A stretch of DNA of 11,605 nt from SIG469 sp964384255 (GTDB lineage: Bacteria; Bacillota; Clostridia; Oscillospirales; Oscillospiraceae), in the NCBI GenBank assembly GCA_964384255.1, contig CAYLKH010000065.1:1-11605 (forward strand), in the 5' to 3' direction. Position 1 is the stretch's first letter, and each line of letters opens with the position of its first letter. Shown here one piece after another: positions 1-6,204 of the stretch. Position numbers and translations under genes: made by a program. The notes under the pieces are model-generated. The model made no database searches. It saw only the letters and a list, made by a program, of their open reading frames with translations, and was not told the origin of the DNA.

Positions 1-1396
1 TGGTTATGCGGATAAAGCGTCCTCTGGCCTGAAGATCAGGAATGTTGGGGGTCCCGCAATAGCCCATGCCGGAGCGCAGACCGCCCATAAGCTGATAAAC
101 AGTGTCTGAAAGGGAACCTTTGAAAGGAACACGGCCTTCGACGCCTTCGGGTACCAGCTTGCCGTTGCCTTCCTGGAAGTATCTGTCGCGGCTGCCCTTA
201 TTCATGGCGGCAAGGCTGCCCATACCGCGGTATACCTTGAAGGAGCGGCCCTGATATATCTCGGTATCGCCGGGGCTTTCCTCGCAGCCCGCCAGCAGCG
301 AACCCAGCATAACGGTGTTGGCTCCTGCGGCCAAAGCTTTTACGATATCGCCGGAATATTTGATGCCGCCGTCGGCAATGACGGGGACGTTATATTTCTT
401 AGCGGCGCAGGCAGCGTCATAAACAGCGGTTATCTGAGGTACACCAATACCGGACACCACACGGGTGGTGCAGATGGAGCCGGGGCCGATACCGACCTTG
501 ACACAGTTAGCACCGGCTTCGATAAGAGCGACAGTACCTTCACCGGTGGCAACATTACCGGCAATTATCTGCGCGTGAGGGAAGGCATTGCGAAGCTTTT
601 TGACACAATTGATGATGTTTCTGGAATGCCCGTGGGCAGAGTCCAGCGCAAGAACATCCACATTGGCAGCCAGCAGACCCTCTGCCCGTTCAAGGACGTC
701 GGCAGTAGCGCCGATGGCAGCGCCGCAGATAAGACGGCCGCCGGAGTCTCTGGCAGAGTTGGGATACATGACGGCTTTTTCGATATCCTTGATGGTGATA
801 AGGCCCTTGAGCCTGAATTCATCGTCAACTATGGGAAGCTTTTCGATCTTGTGTCGGCGAAGGATCTCCCTTGCTTCTTCAAGGGTCGTGCCTTCTCTGG
901 CAGTCACAAGCCCCTCTTTGGTCATTACTTCGTAGATCGGGCGGCTATAATCCTCTTCGAATTTCATGTCACGGTTGGTGATGATACCAATGAGTCTGCC
1001 GTTGTCACAAATAGGTACGCCGGAGATCCGATACTTGCCCATCAGCTCGTCAGCGTCCTGGAGCGTGTTGTCAGCAGCCAGATAGAAGGGATTGGTGATA
1101 ACGCCGTTTTCAGAGCGTTTTACCATATCGACCTGCTCGATCTGCTGGTCAATAGTCATATTCTTATGGATGATGCCGATACCTCCTTCACGGGCAATAG
1201 CGATCGCCATACGATATTCGGTAACGGTGTCCATTGCGGAGCTTAAAAGGGGGATATTAAGCTTAATAGCTTCGGTAAGCTGGGTAGAAAGGTTGATATC
1301 GGTAGGGACGACCTCGCTGGCTCCCGGAAGAAGAAGCACATCGTCAAAGGTCAAGCCTTCTTTAAGGAATTTTTCGGCAGCGTTATCATTTACCAT
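1..1396 (-). CDS. guaB: IMP dehydrogenase, C-terminus cut by window edge
   Basis: Oxidises IMP to XMP with NAD+, the committed step of GMP synthesis, in the cytosol. About 465 codons are present; IMPDHs are usually about 485-490 residues, so only the last 20 or so (normally the K+/substrate-binding tail ending in EAPNY) lie outside. The N-terminus has the family signature LTFDDVLLLPG. Two CBS domains lie around residues 95-207, inserted in the TIM barrel. The catalytic loop GIGPGSICTTR has its cysteine near residue 309. The mobile flap has the catalytic Arg-Tyr pair near 405-406 (GSRDRYFQ), followed by GMGYCG. The start is the ATG at 1396, preceded by AAAGGAG about 11 bases upstream. It has its own promoter and is probably transcribed separately from the thioesterase gene upstream on the same strand. 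No damage is seen. Identification is near certain. Confidence 0.98.
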   Translation of the reverse strand, partial: MVNDNAAEKFLKEGLTFDDVLLLPGASEVVPTDINLSTQLTEAIKLNIPLLSSAMDTVTEYRMAIAIAREGGIGIIHKNMTIDQQIEQVDMVKRSENGVITNPFYLAADNTLQDADELMGKYRISGVPICDNGRLIGIITNRDMKFEEDYSRPIYEVMTKEGLVTAREGTTLEEAREILRRHKIEKLPIVDDEFRLKGLITIKDIEKAVMYPNSARDSGGRLICGAAIGATADVLERAEGLLAANVDVLALDSAHGHSRNIINCVKKLRNAFPHAQIIAGNVATGEGTVALIEAGANCVKVGIGPGSICTTRVVSGIGVPQITAVYDAACAAKKYNVPVIADGGIKYSGDIVKALAAGANTVMLGSLLAGCEESPGDTEIYQGRSFKVYRGMGSLAAMNKGSRDRYFQEGNGKLVPEGVEGRVPFKGSLSDTVYQLMGGLRSGMGYCGTPNIPDLQARGRFIRIT

Positions 1397-1438
1397 AGGA
1401 CCCAAATCTCCTTTGAACTAAAAATTATATTAATGAAT

Positions 1439-1468
1439 ATGATAATACATATTGTCTGATATTGTCAA
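1439..1468 (-). promoter_or_regulatory. Predicted sigma-A promoter of guaB
   Basis: On the minus strand a perfect -35 TTGACA (1468-1463) is followed after 18 bases by TATCAT (1444-1439), a 5/6 match to the -10. Transcription would begin near 1432, giving a leader of roughly 36 bases before guaB, too short for a riboswitch. The spacer contains ACAATATGT, and GACAATAT occurs twice here with a 10-base period. The element closely resembles the one at 6147-6175. Inferred from sequence only. Confidence 0.65.
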
Positions 1469-1518
1469 ATAGAAAAACTGGCCAATATCCCATCATTTTT
1501 TGGTCATATATCCCCATT

Positions 1519-2211
1519 TTATTTGAAAAACAAAACGTCAAAGCAGGCAGCTCCGTTATCATGGATGCCCCGGACATGGATCCCCTTGTCAGTGTCAGCT
1601 TTCAACAGGTTTATGCGTTGACCCAGACGGGTTTCTTTCAAAAAGCCTGTCTGGAAATTTCTGACAGGAAAGTCCCTGTCCAGCACACTTTGAGCGGCGC
1701 TGAGATAGCGCGAGTTATTCATATGGCCATTGATGTCGATATCATCCCGGGTCACCTCATATGTTCCGGCTTCCACCAGTTCCCGGGGAGTTTTCAGCTT
1801 TGCTATCTGAGTCTCGCGAGGCTGCTGACAGGGCGGCATTTCAAACCCCGGCATATCATTGAGCTTAAGCATTTTTCGGCTGGTTATGTCGGATACTATC
1901 CATGCCTGAACAGCCTCACCCAACTTTTGACCGTTAAGATACAGGTCAAAATCCCGGTAAAACAAAATACCGTTAAAATCTCTGTGGCAGGTTTGACACA
2001 GCAGCTCACCGGGGCCAACAACAGGCTTTTCAAGATTTACCACACACCGGGCCAGCATCCACATTGCGTTATAGCGTTGAGCCAGATCCTGAGAGGAAAG
2101 GTTCCATCTTTCGGTATCGCCTCCTGCGGTCGATTCAAGAACGCTCATTATCTGCTGGGATGTCACCGGTCCGGATTCGATTTGGGTTTTCAGTTCGTAA
2201 CCGTTTTTCAT
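1519..2211 (-). CDS. Acyl-ACP thioesterase (FatA/FatB-like double hotdog)
   Basis: Predicted to hydrolyse acyl-ACP to free fatty acid in the cytosol, ending or diverting fatty-acid synthesis. The 230-residue protein is about normal for bacterial members of the acyl-ACP thioesterase family (usually about 240). The first hotdog half holds QRYNAMWMLARCV and the core segment WIVSDITSRKMLKL (family: W-x-x-x-D-x-x-[ST]-R). The second half holds DINGHMNNSRYL at about residues 159-170, with the expected catalytic Asn161 and His163. Downstream, LKETRLGQ sits where families carry the third catalytic position (Glu or Cys), here plausibly the Glu. The ATG at 2211 overlaps the TGA of the upstream glycosylase gene as ATGA, so translation is probably coupled and no separate promoter is needed. 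Acyl chain preference cannot be read from the sequence. No clear terminator follows. Confidence 0.88.
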   Translation of the reverse strand: MKNGYELKTQIESGPVTSQQIMSVLESTAGGDTERWNLSSQDLAQRYNAMWMLARCVVNLEKPVVGPGELLCQTCHRDFNGILFYRDFDLYLNGQKLGEAVQAWIVSDITSRKMLKLNDMPGFEMPPCQQPRETQIAKLKTPRELVEAGTYEVTRDDIDINGHMNNSRYLSAAQSVLDRDFPVRNFQTGFLKETRLGQRINLLKADTDKGIHVRGIHDNGAACFDVLFFK

Positions 2212-3080
2212 TGTTCAGCACTTCCTTTGCTTCTAGCGTAATAGAATATGTATTGCTGGGCTATTCCGCCATAGGGTCCAAACACCGCCGGGTCAAAGTC
2301 CAGGGGGAAATTTTCTTTCAGCGCGCGCCTTATCCATACGTCAACAGGAAAGGCCTCCCGCTTTTCCAGGCCAAACAGCAAAACGCAGTTGGCCACCTTG
2401 TCCCCTACTCCCGGAAGCTTTTTAAGCTTCTCCCTGGCCTGTTGGCTGGGCAGGCGCGACAGCTTGTCCAGGTCGAGCCTTCCGTCGGCCACCTGTCTGG
2501 CAGCTTCTATAACATATGGCGCGCGATAACCGCTTTTCAGCGGAGCAAGCTGGGCTTCGGTCAGTCCTGCCACTGTCTCCGGCGACGGAAAGTCAAAAAT
2601 AACACCACCCTCAAATGGGATCGGTCTGCCATAAAGGTCGCAGAAGCGCTCGATAATTCCCGTGATCCTTGTGATGTTATTACATTGGGAAAAAATGAAG
2701 GAACACAGGGTTTCCCACCTGTTTTGTTTCAATATGCGTATGCCCGCTCCAAAATCCGCAGCCTTTGTCATATAGTCACATACAGCGACCCTTTGCCTGA
2801 TGGCGGCATAGTCGGTATCCATATCGAAATAATTCCTCCAGAAGGCCCGGTCGTCCGGGGTACTTCCGTCAATATGCAAAGCACCTTCCTTGATGGATAC
2901 TCTGGCAGCGCGTCCGCCGGTCGCTCCCATATATGAGCCATCCTGCTGCTTTGACCAGCGAAAACACTGGCCGCAACCGAAAATTTTGTCCAGAACAAGG
3001 TCGTCATTTATGGAAAAAACAAGTGTTGACGCTTTATTATCAGATACTGTACCTTCTGAGCAATGGTGAAAATGGGCCAT
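2208..3080 (-). CDS. ogg: 8-oxoguanine DNA glycosylase/AP lyase (OGG1-type)
   Basis: Base-excision repair enzyme predicted to remove 8-oxoguanine from DNA and nick the abasic site by beta-elimination. The 290-residue protein shows the OGG N-terminal domain, with GCGQCFRW near residue 36 matching the GQSFRW of human OGG1. The HhH-GPD fold follows: helix-hairpin-helix LPGVGDKVANCV with catalytic Lys228, then PVDVW with Asp247. The 19-residue Lys-Asp spacing equals that of human OGG1 (Lys249/Asp268). CSFIFSQCNNITRI corresponds to the damage-recognition segment. Many bacteria use Fpg instead; clostridial OGG1 homologues (for example from Clostridium acetobutylicum) are known. The ATG at 3080 has AGAGGA about 9 bases upstream. 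It is the first gene of a two-gene unit with the thioesterase. AlkA-like specificity is less likely given both motifs. Confidence 0.93.
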   Translation of the reverse strand: MAHFHHCSEGTVSDNKASTLVFSINDDLVLDKIFGCGQCFRWSKQQDGSYMGATGGRAARVSIKEGALHIDGSTPDDRAFWRNYFDMDTDYAAIRQRVAVCDYMTKAADFGAGIRILKQNRWETLCSFIFSQCNNITRITGIIERFCDLYGRPIPFEGGVIFDFPSPETVAGLTEAQLAPLKSGYRAPYVIEAARQVADGRLDLDKLSRLPSQQAREKLKKLPGVGDKVANCVLLFGLEKREAFPVDVWIRRALKENFPLDFDPAVFGPYGGIAQQYIFYYARSKGSAEQ

Positions 3081-3128
3081 TTTTGCTGTTCCTCTTTATT
3101 CCCTGATGATTTTTTGATACAATGGTCC

Positions 3129-3155
3129 AGTGATCCAGTTGTCCATCAGATCACT
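3129..3155. repeat. Small perfect inverted repeat in divergent intergenic region
   Basis: AGTGATC (3129-3135) and GATCACT (3149-3155) form a perfect 7-bp inverted repeat around a 13-base centre. It lies between the divergent ogg and DUF6062-like genes, about 47 bases before the latter's start. It could be an operator or a leader hairpin; no T-run follows, so it is not a terminator. No convincing promoter was found for either gene in this 121-base gap. Confidence 0.35.
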
Positions 3156-3201
3156 AACCTCTGACGACCTAATTATATCAACTTGGGAGGCCACTTTCAA
3201 T

Positions 3202-3906
3202 ATGGAGGAAAAAATCTACACCATACCCATCAACGAAGCCTTTGACAAAAAAGTCGGCTGTCCTCTTTGCGCTCTTGCCGCCGATTTGGAAAACAGCAGT
3301 CTCGAATATATCATGGGTGCTGCAATGATGGAACCCGATGTCCGTATGGAAACCAACCGGCTGGGCTTTTGCCGGGGACACTATGACAAGATGCTGGCCA
3401 TGAAAAACAGGCTCAGTCTGGCGCTTATGCTGGAAAGCCGTCTGGCGGCAGTCAAAGAGCGGGTGGTTCCGTCGGAGATCAAAACCGGCAGACTGTCAAA
3501 GTTCAGAAAAAACGATACCGACGACACCGGAATGCGCATCCAGGCAGCCGCTTCCAGCTGCTACGTTTGCTCCAGAGCCGCCATGTTTGAAAAACAATAT
3601 ATTTCAAACCTCATTTTTATGTACAAAAAAGACGAAGCCTTTCGTGAAAAGCTCCGTCTTCAGGAGTATATTTGCCTATCCCATTATGGCAAGCTGATGC
3701 AGGCAGCCAGGGAAGAGCTGAGCGAATCTCTATATTCCCAGCTGTCGGCTGATCTGAGCCGCCTTGAGTCAGCATATTTTGACAGGATATCCAGCTCTGT
3801 CACAGCATTTTGCCGAAGCTTTGACCACCAAAGCGCCGGTAAGCCCCTGACCGAAGAACAAATATCCGCCGTATCCGATGCCATTGATTTTCTTGCGGGA
3901 AAATAG
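3202..3906 (+). CDS. DUF6062-like Cys/His-rich protein, function unknown
   Basis: A 234-residue soluble protein without signal peptide or membrane segment. The N-terminus (EEKIYTIPINEAF, then CPLC) and the segment MMEPDVRMETNRLGFCRGH resemble the DUF6062 family of Clostridia as I recall it; no function is established. It carries two equally built modules: Cys20-x2-Cys23 ... Cys57-x2-His60, and Cys120-x2-Cys123 ... Cys158-x2-His161, with 33 and 34 residues between the half-sites. This suggests two metal (probably zinc) sites from an internal duplication. The ATG at 3202 is chosen because GGGAGG lies at 3185-3190; the frame is open further upstream from a GTG at 3130, but without a ribosome binding site and crossing the inverted repeat. 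Its TAG (3904-3906) directly abuts the TAA of convergent spo0A. The coding call is strong, the family name less so. Confidence 0.85.
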   Translation: MEEKIYTIPINEAFDKKVGCPLCALAADLENSSLEYIMGAAMMEPDVRMETNRLGFCRGHYDKMLAMKNRLSLALMLESRLAAVKERVVPSEIKTGRLSKFRKNDTDDTGMRIQAAASSCYVCSRAAMFEKQYISNLIFMYKKDEAFREKLRLQEYICLSHYGKLMQAAREELSESLYSQLSADLSRLESAYFDRISSSVTAFCRSFDHQSAGKPLTEEQISAVSDAIDFLAGK

Positions 3907-4677
3907 TTATTGAAGATTGTTCTCTTTTCTAAGCTGGAGTTGAAGCTTGTCTGCAATAAGGGCAATGAATTCGCTGTTGGTAGGTTTGCCCTTGGTGTTT
4001 GAAACGGTATATCCGAAAAACCGCTGCAAGGTATCAAGATCTCCTCTGTCCCATGCCACCTCTATGGCATGACGAATGGCCCGCTCCACCCGGGAGGGTG
4101 TTGTAGAATAAGTTCTGGCCACCTGAGGATAAAGGACCTTTGTTATGGCGTGGATGACCTCCCGGTCAGCAACAGCTATCATTATGGCCTCTCTCAGATA
4201 CTGATATCCCTTGATATGGGCAGGAACACCTATCTCGTGGATCATCTCTGTTACCATAGTGGCGACGGTTATATCCCTGTTTGTTTCTTCGGGGCGTTCC
4301 TGTCTCATTTCCCGGATAGTACAGAGCTTTTCGATCACGGTCTGGACCGGGCACGGCTTAAGCAGATAGTATTTTGCGCCCAATTCCGAAGCCTGAGATA
4401 CGGAATACTCACTTTTAAAATTTGAAACAATAACAAAATCAGGTTTGTCGCTCATGTCTGAAACCCGTCTGAGCACTTCAAGCCCGTCCGCTTCCTGGAG
4501 TATCATATCCATAACAACGATGTCCGGTTTCAGCTGCTCAATAAGCTCAACCGCCTGCCGCCCGCTGCCTGTCACTCCTATCATTTCGAACTCTCCGTCG
4601 CTTTCAACAGCTTCTGTCAACTCGGTGCAAAACTCTCCATTGCAATCCGCCAGCAATACCTTCAATACATCGTCCAT
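3907..4677 (-). CDS. spo0A: Sporulation master regulator Spo0A
   Basis: Response regulator that, once phosphorylated, switches on entry into sporulation by binding 0A boxes. 256 residues. The receiver domain covers about 1-120, with predicted phosphorylated Asp57 (IVVMDMI), Ser85 at the switch Thr/Ser position and Lys107 (LLKPCP). The DNA-binding domain covers about 138-250 and is almost textbook: IHEIGVPAHIKGYQYLREAI, then SRVERAIRHAIEVAW and GYTVSNTKGKPTNSEFIA. One oddity: the usual acidic pair at the end of strand 1 (ADDN in B. subtilis) reads Ala-Asp11-Cys12-Asn, so the position equivalent to CheY Asp13, a direct Mg2+ ligand, is cysteine. The ATG at 4677 is chosen over an in-frame ATG at 4740 because AGGAGG lies just ahead of it. 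It sits downstream of spoIVB, as in bacilli and clostridia, with its own predicted promoters and 0A boxes. Confidence 0.98.
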   Translation of the reverse strand: MDDVLKVLLADCNGEFCTELTEAVESDGEFEMIGVTGSGRQAVELIEQLKPDIVVMDMILQEADGLEVLRRVSDMSDKPDFVIVSNFKSEYSVSQASELGAKYYLLKPCPVQTVIEKLCTIREMRQERPEETNRDITVATMVTEMIHEIGVPAHIKGYQYLREAIMIAVADREVIHAITKVLYPQVARTYSTTPSRVERAIRHAIEVAWDRGDLDTLQRFFGYTVSNTKGKPTNSEFIALIADKLQLQLRKENNLQ

Positions 4678-4760
4678 TGTTTTTCCTCCTGTTTGTTCAT
4701 TTTGCTTTGATTTATTATGCTGATTGACTGTAATTGTCATCAGGCCCTTGCTTCAGTGAT

Positions 4761-4789
4761 AATTTACCATATATTACCATTTTCTGCAA
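4761..4789 (-). promoter_or_regulatory. Candidate proximal sigma-A promoter of spo0A
   Basis: On the minus strand TTGCAG (4789-4784) is followed after exactly 17 bases by TAAATT (4766-4761), a 4/6 match to the -10. Start of transcription would be near 4754, about 77 bases before the spo0A ATG. The two 0A boxes lie 30-60 bp upstream of its -35, a position suited to activation. The match is moderate and this is a prediction only. Confidence 0.4.
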
Positions 4790-4819
4790 TGCCTAAATGG
4801 TGATTTTTTCCATTTTTCG

Positions 4820-4826
4820 TTCGACT
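4820..4826 (-). promoter_or_regulatory. Second 0A-box-like site
   Basis: Reads AGTCGAA on the minus strand, one mismatch from the Spo0A consensus TGTCGAA. It is exactly 20 bp (about two helical turns) from the perfect box at 4840-4846 and in the same orientation, so both would face the same side of the DNA. Confidence 0.5.
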
Positions 4827-4839
4827 AAAAGTTTCAGAA

Positions 4840-4846
4840 TTCGACA
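4840..4846 (-). promoter_or_regulatory. 0A box (perfect TGTCGAA)
   Basis: A perfect 7/7 match to the Spo0A binding consensus on the minus strand, the same strand as spo0A, about 163 bases before its start codon. It lies just downstream of the candidate sigma-H -10. Autoregulation of spo0A through such boxes is established in B. subtilis; here it is inferred from the match and the position. Confidence 0.65.
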
Positions 4847-4848
4847 AT

Positions 4849-4878
4849 TTTATCGTTGTTTCCCTTCTTTTATCCTGA
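4849..4878 (-). promoter_or_regulatory. Candidate sigma-H promoter of spo0A
   Basis: Minus strand TCAGGATAA (4878-4870) fits the sigma-H -35 RNAGGAWWW except at the first base. After 12 bases, AACGATAAA (4857-4849) fits RNNGAATWW only partly (AT in place of the core AT order). Sigma-H control of spo0A is known in B. subtilis. The weak -10 keeps confidence low. Confidence 0.35.
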
Positions 4879-4967
4879 ATTTGACACAAATATCACATCC
4901 CGTTGCTCTATAATATTTTCCATCGTGGGGCTGAAAACAGGTAGTTTCTTATCCCACTGAGTATTCT

Positions 4968-5921
4968 TTACTGCTCTGCCGCATCCAGCATATTTTCGAT
5001 ATAAATACCATAGCCGGTTGCGGAATTGTTTATAAGAACATGGGTCACGGCACCCACCAGCTTACCGTTCTGTATTATGGGGCTGCCGGACATCCCCTGA
5101 ACTATTCCGCCGGTCAGCTCCAGCAGCTTCTGATCGGTCACGCGGATAAGCATATTGCGGTCATCCCGGGAATCATTCTGGCGGATTATCTCCACGTCAA
5201 ACAGCTCCGCCTTATCCCCTTCCACATTTGAGATTATCTGCGCTGACCCGTTTTCCACTTCGTCCGGCGAAGCGATCGCGATTGCATCGGTGGAGATATC
5301 TCCATCAGCATCAAGGTAGCCAAAAATGCCATAGTCGGTATTTTTCAAAACTGTTCCGATTTCTTCCATGTTCATAAAATCGCCAACAAGCTGGCCGGGA
5401 GAGCCTGCGCTCCCCTTTTTCACCGATGCTACAGAGGCGCTCATTATGGTTCCTTCTTCCAGTGGCAGCAGCCTGCCTGTGTCCACATCGTTAACGCCGT
5501 GGCCCAGGGCGCCAAACATTCCTGTTTCCGGGTCATAATAGGTCACGGTGCCTATGCCTGTCATGCTGTCTCTTATCCACAGGCCCAGCTTATATGACCC
5601 CTGAGACAATATGGGCGTCACGCTGATCTGTACCTGCTGCCCATCCCGGTTCACTGTCATGCACAGCTGTTGCCCATCGCTGGAATCGATCAGCTGCCTG
5701 AGCTGCCCCACCGTATCTATTTCGGTATCGTTAATATGGGTTATGATGTCACCCTTTTCAAGCTGCGACGATATTCCATCCTCGACCCCAACGACCATTA
5801 CTCCGTCGGAGAGCAGCTTAACAGCCACCGTCCGGCCTACTGGCACCAGCGTTTTTGCCGAAGCGGTTATGGTCAGGGTTATTGCGGCGAAAAACGCCGC
5901 AACCATCCTTTTGATTTGCAT
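4968..5921 (-). CDS. spoIVB: SpoIVB forespore signalling serine protease
   Basis: SpoIVB is made in the forespore, exported to the intermembrane space, and triggers pro-sigma-K processing (by cleaving SpoIVFA in B. subtilis). The 317-residue protein has an N-terminal hydrophobic segment at about 7-22 (signal/anchor) and the family entry motif LVPVGRTVAVKL. A compact PDZ domain at about 40-105 contains EKGDIITHINDTEI. The S55 peptidase domain begins at KLGLWIRDSMTGIGT. FGALGHGVND carries the predicted catalytic His141; GMSGSPII carries the predicted catalytic Ser278; the end GYGIYIENML is typical. It is about 100 residues shorter than B. subtilis SpoIVB (about 426), mostly in the linker and PDZ region, while the catalytic part looks complete. 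The ATG at 5921 has AAGGGA about 12 bases upstream, somewhat far; Met6 is an alternative start. It lies directly upstream of spo0A, the conserved order; no recN is visible upstream. Confidence 0.95.
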   Translation of the reverse strand: MQIKRMVAAFFAAITLTITASAKTLVPVGRTVAVKLLSDGVMVVGVEDGISSQLEKGDIITHINDTEIDTVGQLRQLIDSSDGQQLCMTVNRDGQQVQISVTPILSQGSYKLGLWIRDSMTGIGTVTYYDPETGMFGALGHGVNDVDTGRLLPLEEGTIMSASVASVKKGSAGSPGQLVGDFMNMEEIGTVLKNTDYGIFGYLDADGDISTDAIAIASPDEVENGSAQIISNVEGDKAELFDVEIIRQNDSRDDRNMLIRVTDQKLLELTGGIVQGMSGSPIIQNGKLVGAVTHVLINNSATGYGIYIENMLDAAEQ

Positions 5922-6146
5922 TGTTCATTATCATCCCTTCCTGACGACCCAGATTTGAAAAGCTTTTTATTTAGCGGGTCTGTTTCAGTATGCCGCATTT
6001 GGACTTCGCCACAGCTGTCAATGTTGTACTCGTTTTCCTTGGAAGCTTAAGGCGGGCATTGAACCATAAGGTTATACAGCTTAAGAGCCGTAATAATGAT
6101 GTACTTTTTTCAGTTATTGGATTTGACACATAGCGTGTGTAACGTA
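5922..6146. other. Non-coding spoIVB leader/upstream region
   Basis: No credible gene was found in this stretch. The 8-mer AGCTTAAG occurs twice (6044-6051 and 6078-6085), 34 bases apart. On the minus strand a short AACC-TTAT-GGTT hairpin lies between the copies (around 6062-6073). A transcript from the minus-strand promoter at 6147-6175 would carry a long leader of about 220 bases into spoIVB. Forespore (sigma-F/G) promoters would be expected here for spoIVB, but I could not place one with confidence. Confidence 0.4.
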
Positions 6147-6151
6147 ATGAT
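6123..6151 (+). promoter_or_regulatory. Predicted sigma-A promoter of the HAD gene
   Basis: A perfect -35 TTGACA (6123-6128), a 17-base spacer, then AATGAT (6146-6151), a 4/6 match to the -10. The start would be near 6158, with a leader of about 47 bases to the HAD gene. Its -10 overlaps the -10 of the opposing promoter at 6147-6175. Confidence 0.5.
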
Positions 6152-6175
6152 AACACATATTGTGCATCTTGTCAA
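6147..6175 (-). promoter_or_regulatory. Predicted minus-strand promoter facing spoIVB
   Basis: On the minus strand a perfect TTGACA (6175-6170), 17 bases, then TATCAT (6152-6147), 5/6 to the -10. This is the better of the two opposed promoters. It would drive spoIVB with a long leader. It is unexpected for a forespore gene, and it may instead mark an operator, because most of it recurs in front of guaB. Confidence 0.5.
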
Positions 6176-6204
6176 CACCGGCCGTGTATGTTTTGGAGGT
6201 AATT

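Noticed and set aside
575..1246. Long plus-strand open frame of 223 codons opposite guaB
   Set aside because: It lies wholly antisense to the clearly conserved IMP dehydrogenase and resembles no protein; it is a codon-bias shadow.
1491..1516. Imperfect direct repeat TGGCCAATATCCCA / TGGTCATATATCCCC (from about 1478) as a terminator for the thioesterase gene
   Set aside because: It is a direct repeat, not a stem-loop, and no stable hairpin with a T-run could be drawn.
4678..4740. N-terminal extension of Spo0A from the ATG at 4740
   Set aside because: The extra 21 residues are not part of the receiver fold, and the AGGAGG site lies within this stretch just before the ATG at 4677.
4881..4915. 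Plus-strand TTGACA ... TATAAT upstream of spo0A
   Set aside because: The spacer is 22 bases, too long for sigma-A, and the transcript would run antisense into spoIVB.
4925..4960. GTGGG/CCCAC inverted repeat after spoIVB as a terminator
   Set aside because: The stem is only 5 bp with a loop of about 20 bases and no T-run on the minus strand.
6044..6085. Possible tRNA or riboswitch on the minus strand (GGTTCAATGCC resembles a T-loop)
   Set aside because: No acceptor, D or anticodon stems could be drawn around it. Only a short AACC/GGTT hairpin and a repeated AGCTTAAG are present.
5971..6156. 61-residue minus-strand reading frame upstream of spoIVB
   Set aside because: It starts inside the predicted promoter -10 region, has no ribosome binding site, and has an undistinguished Ser/Thr/Arg-rich composition. 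It was treated as non-coding leader.
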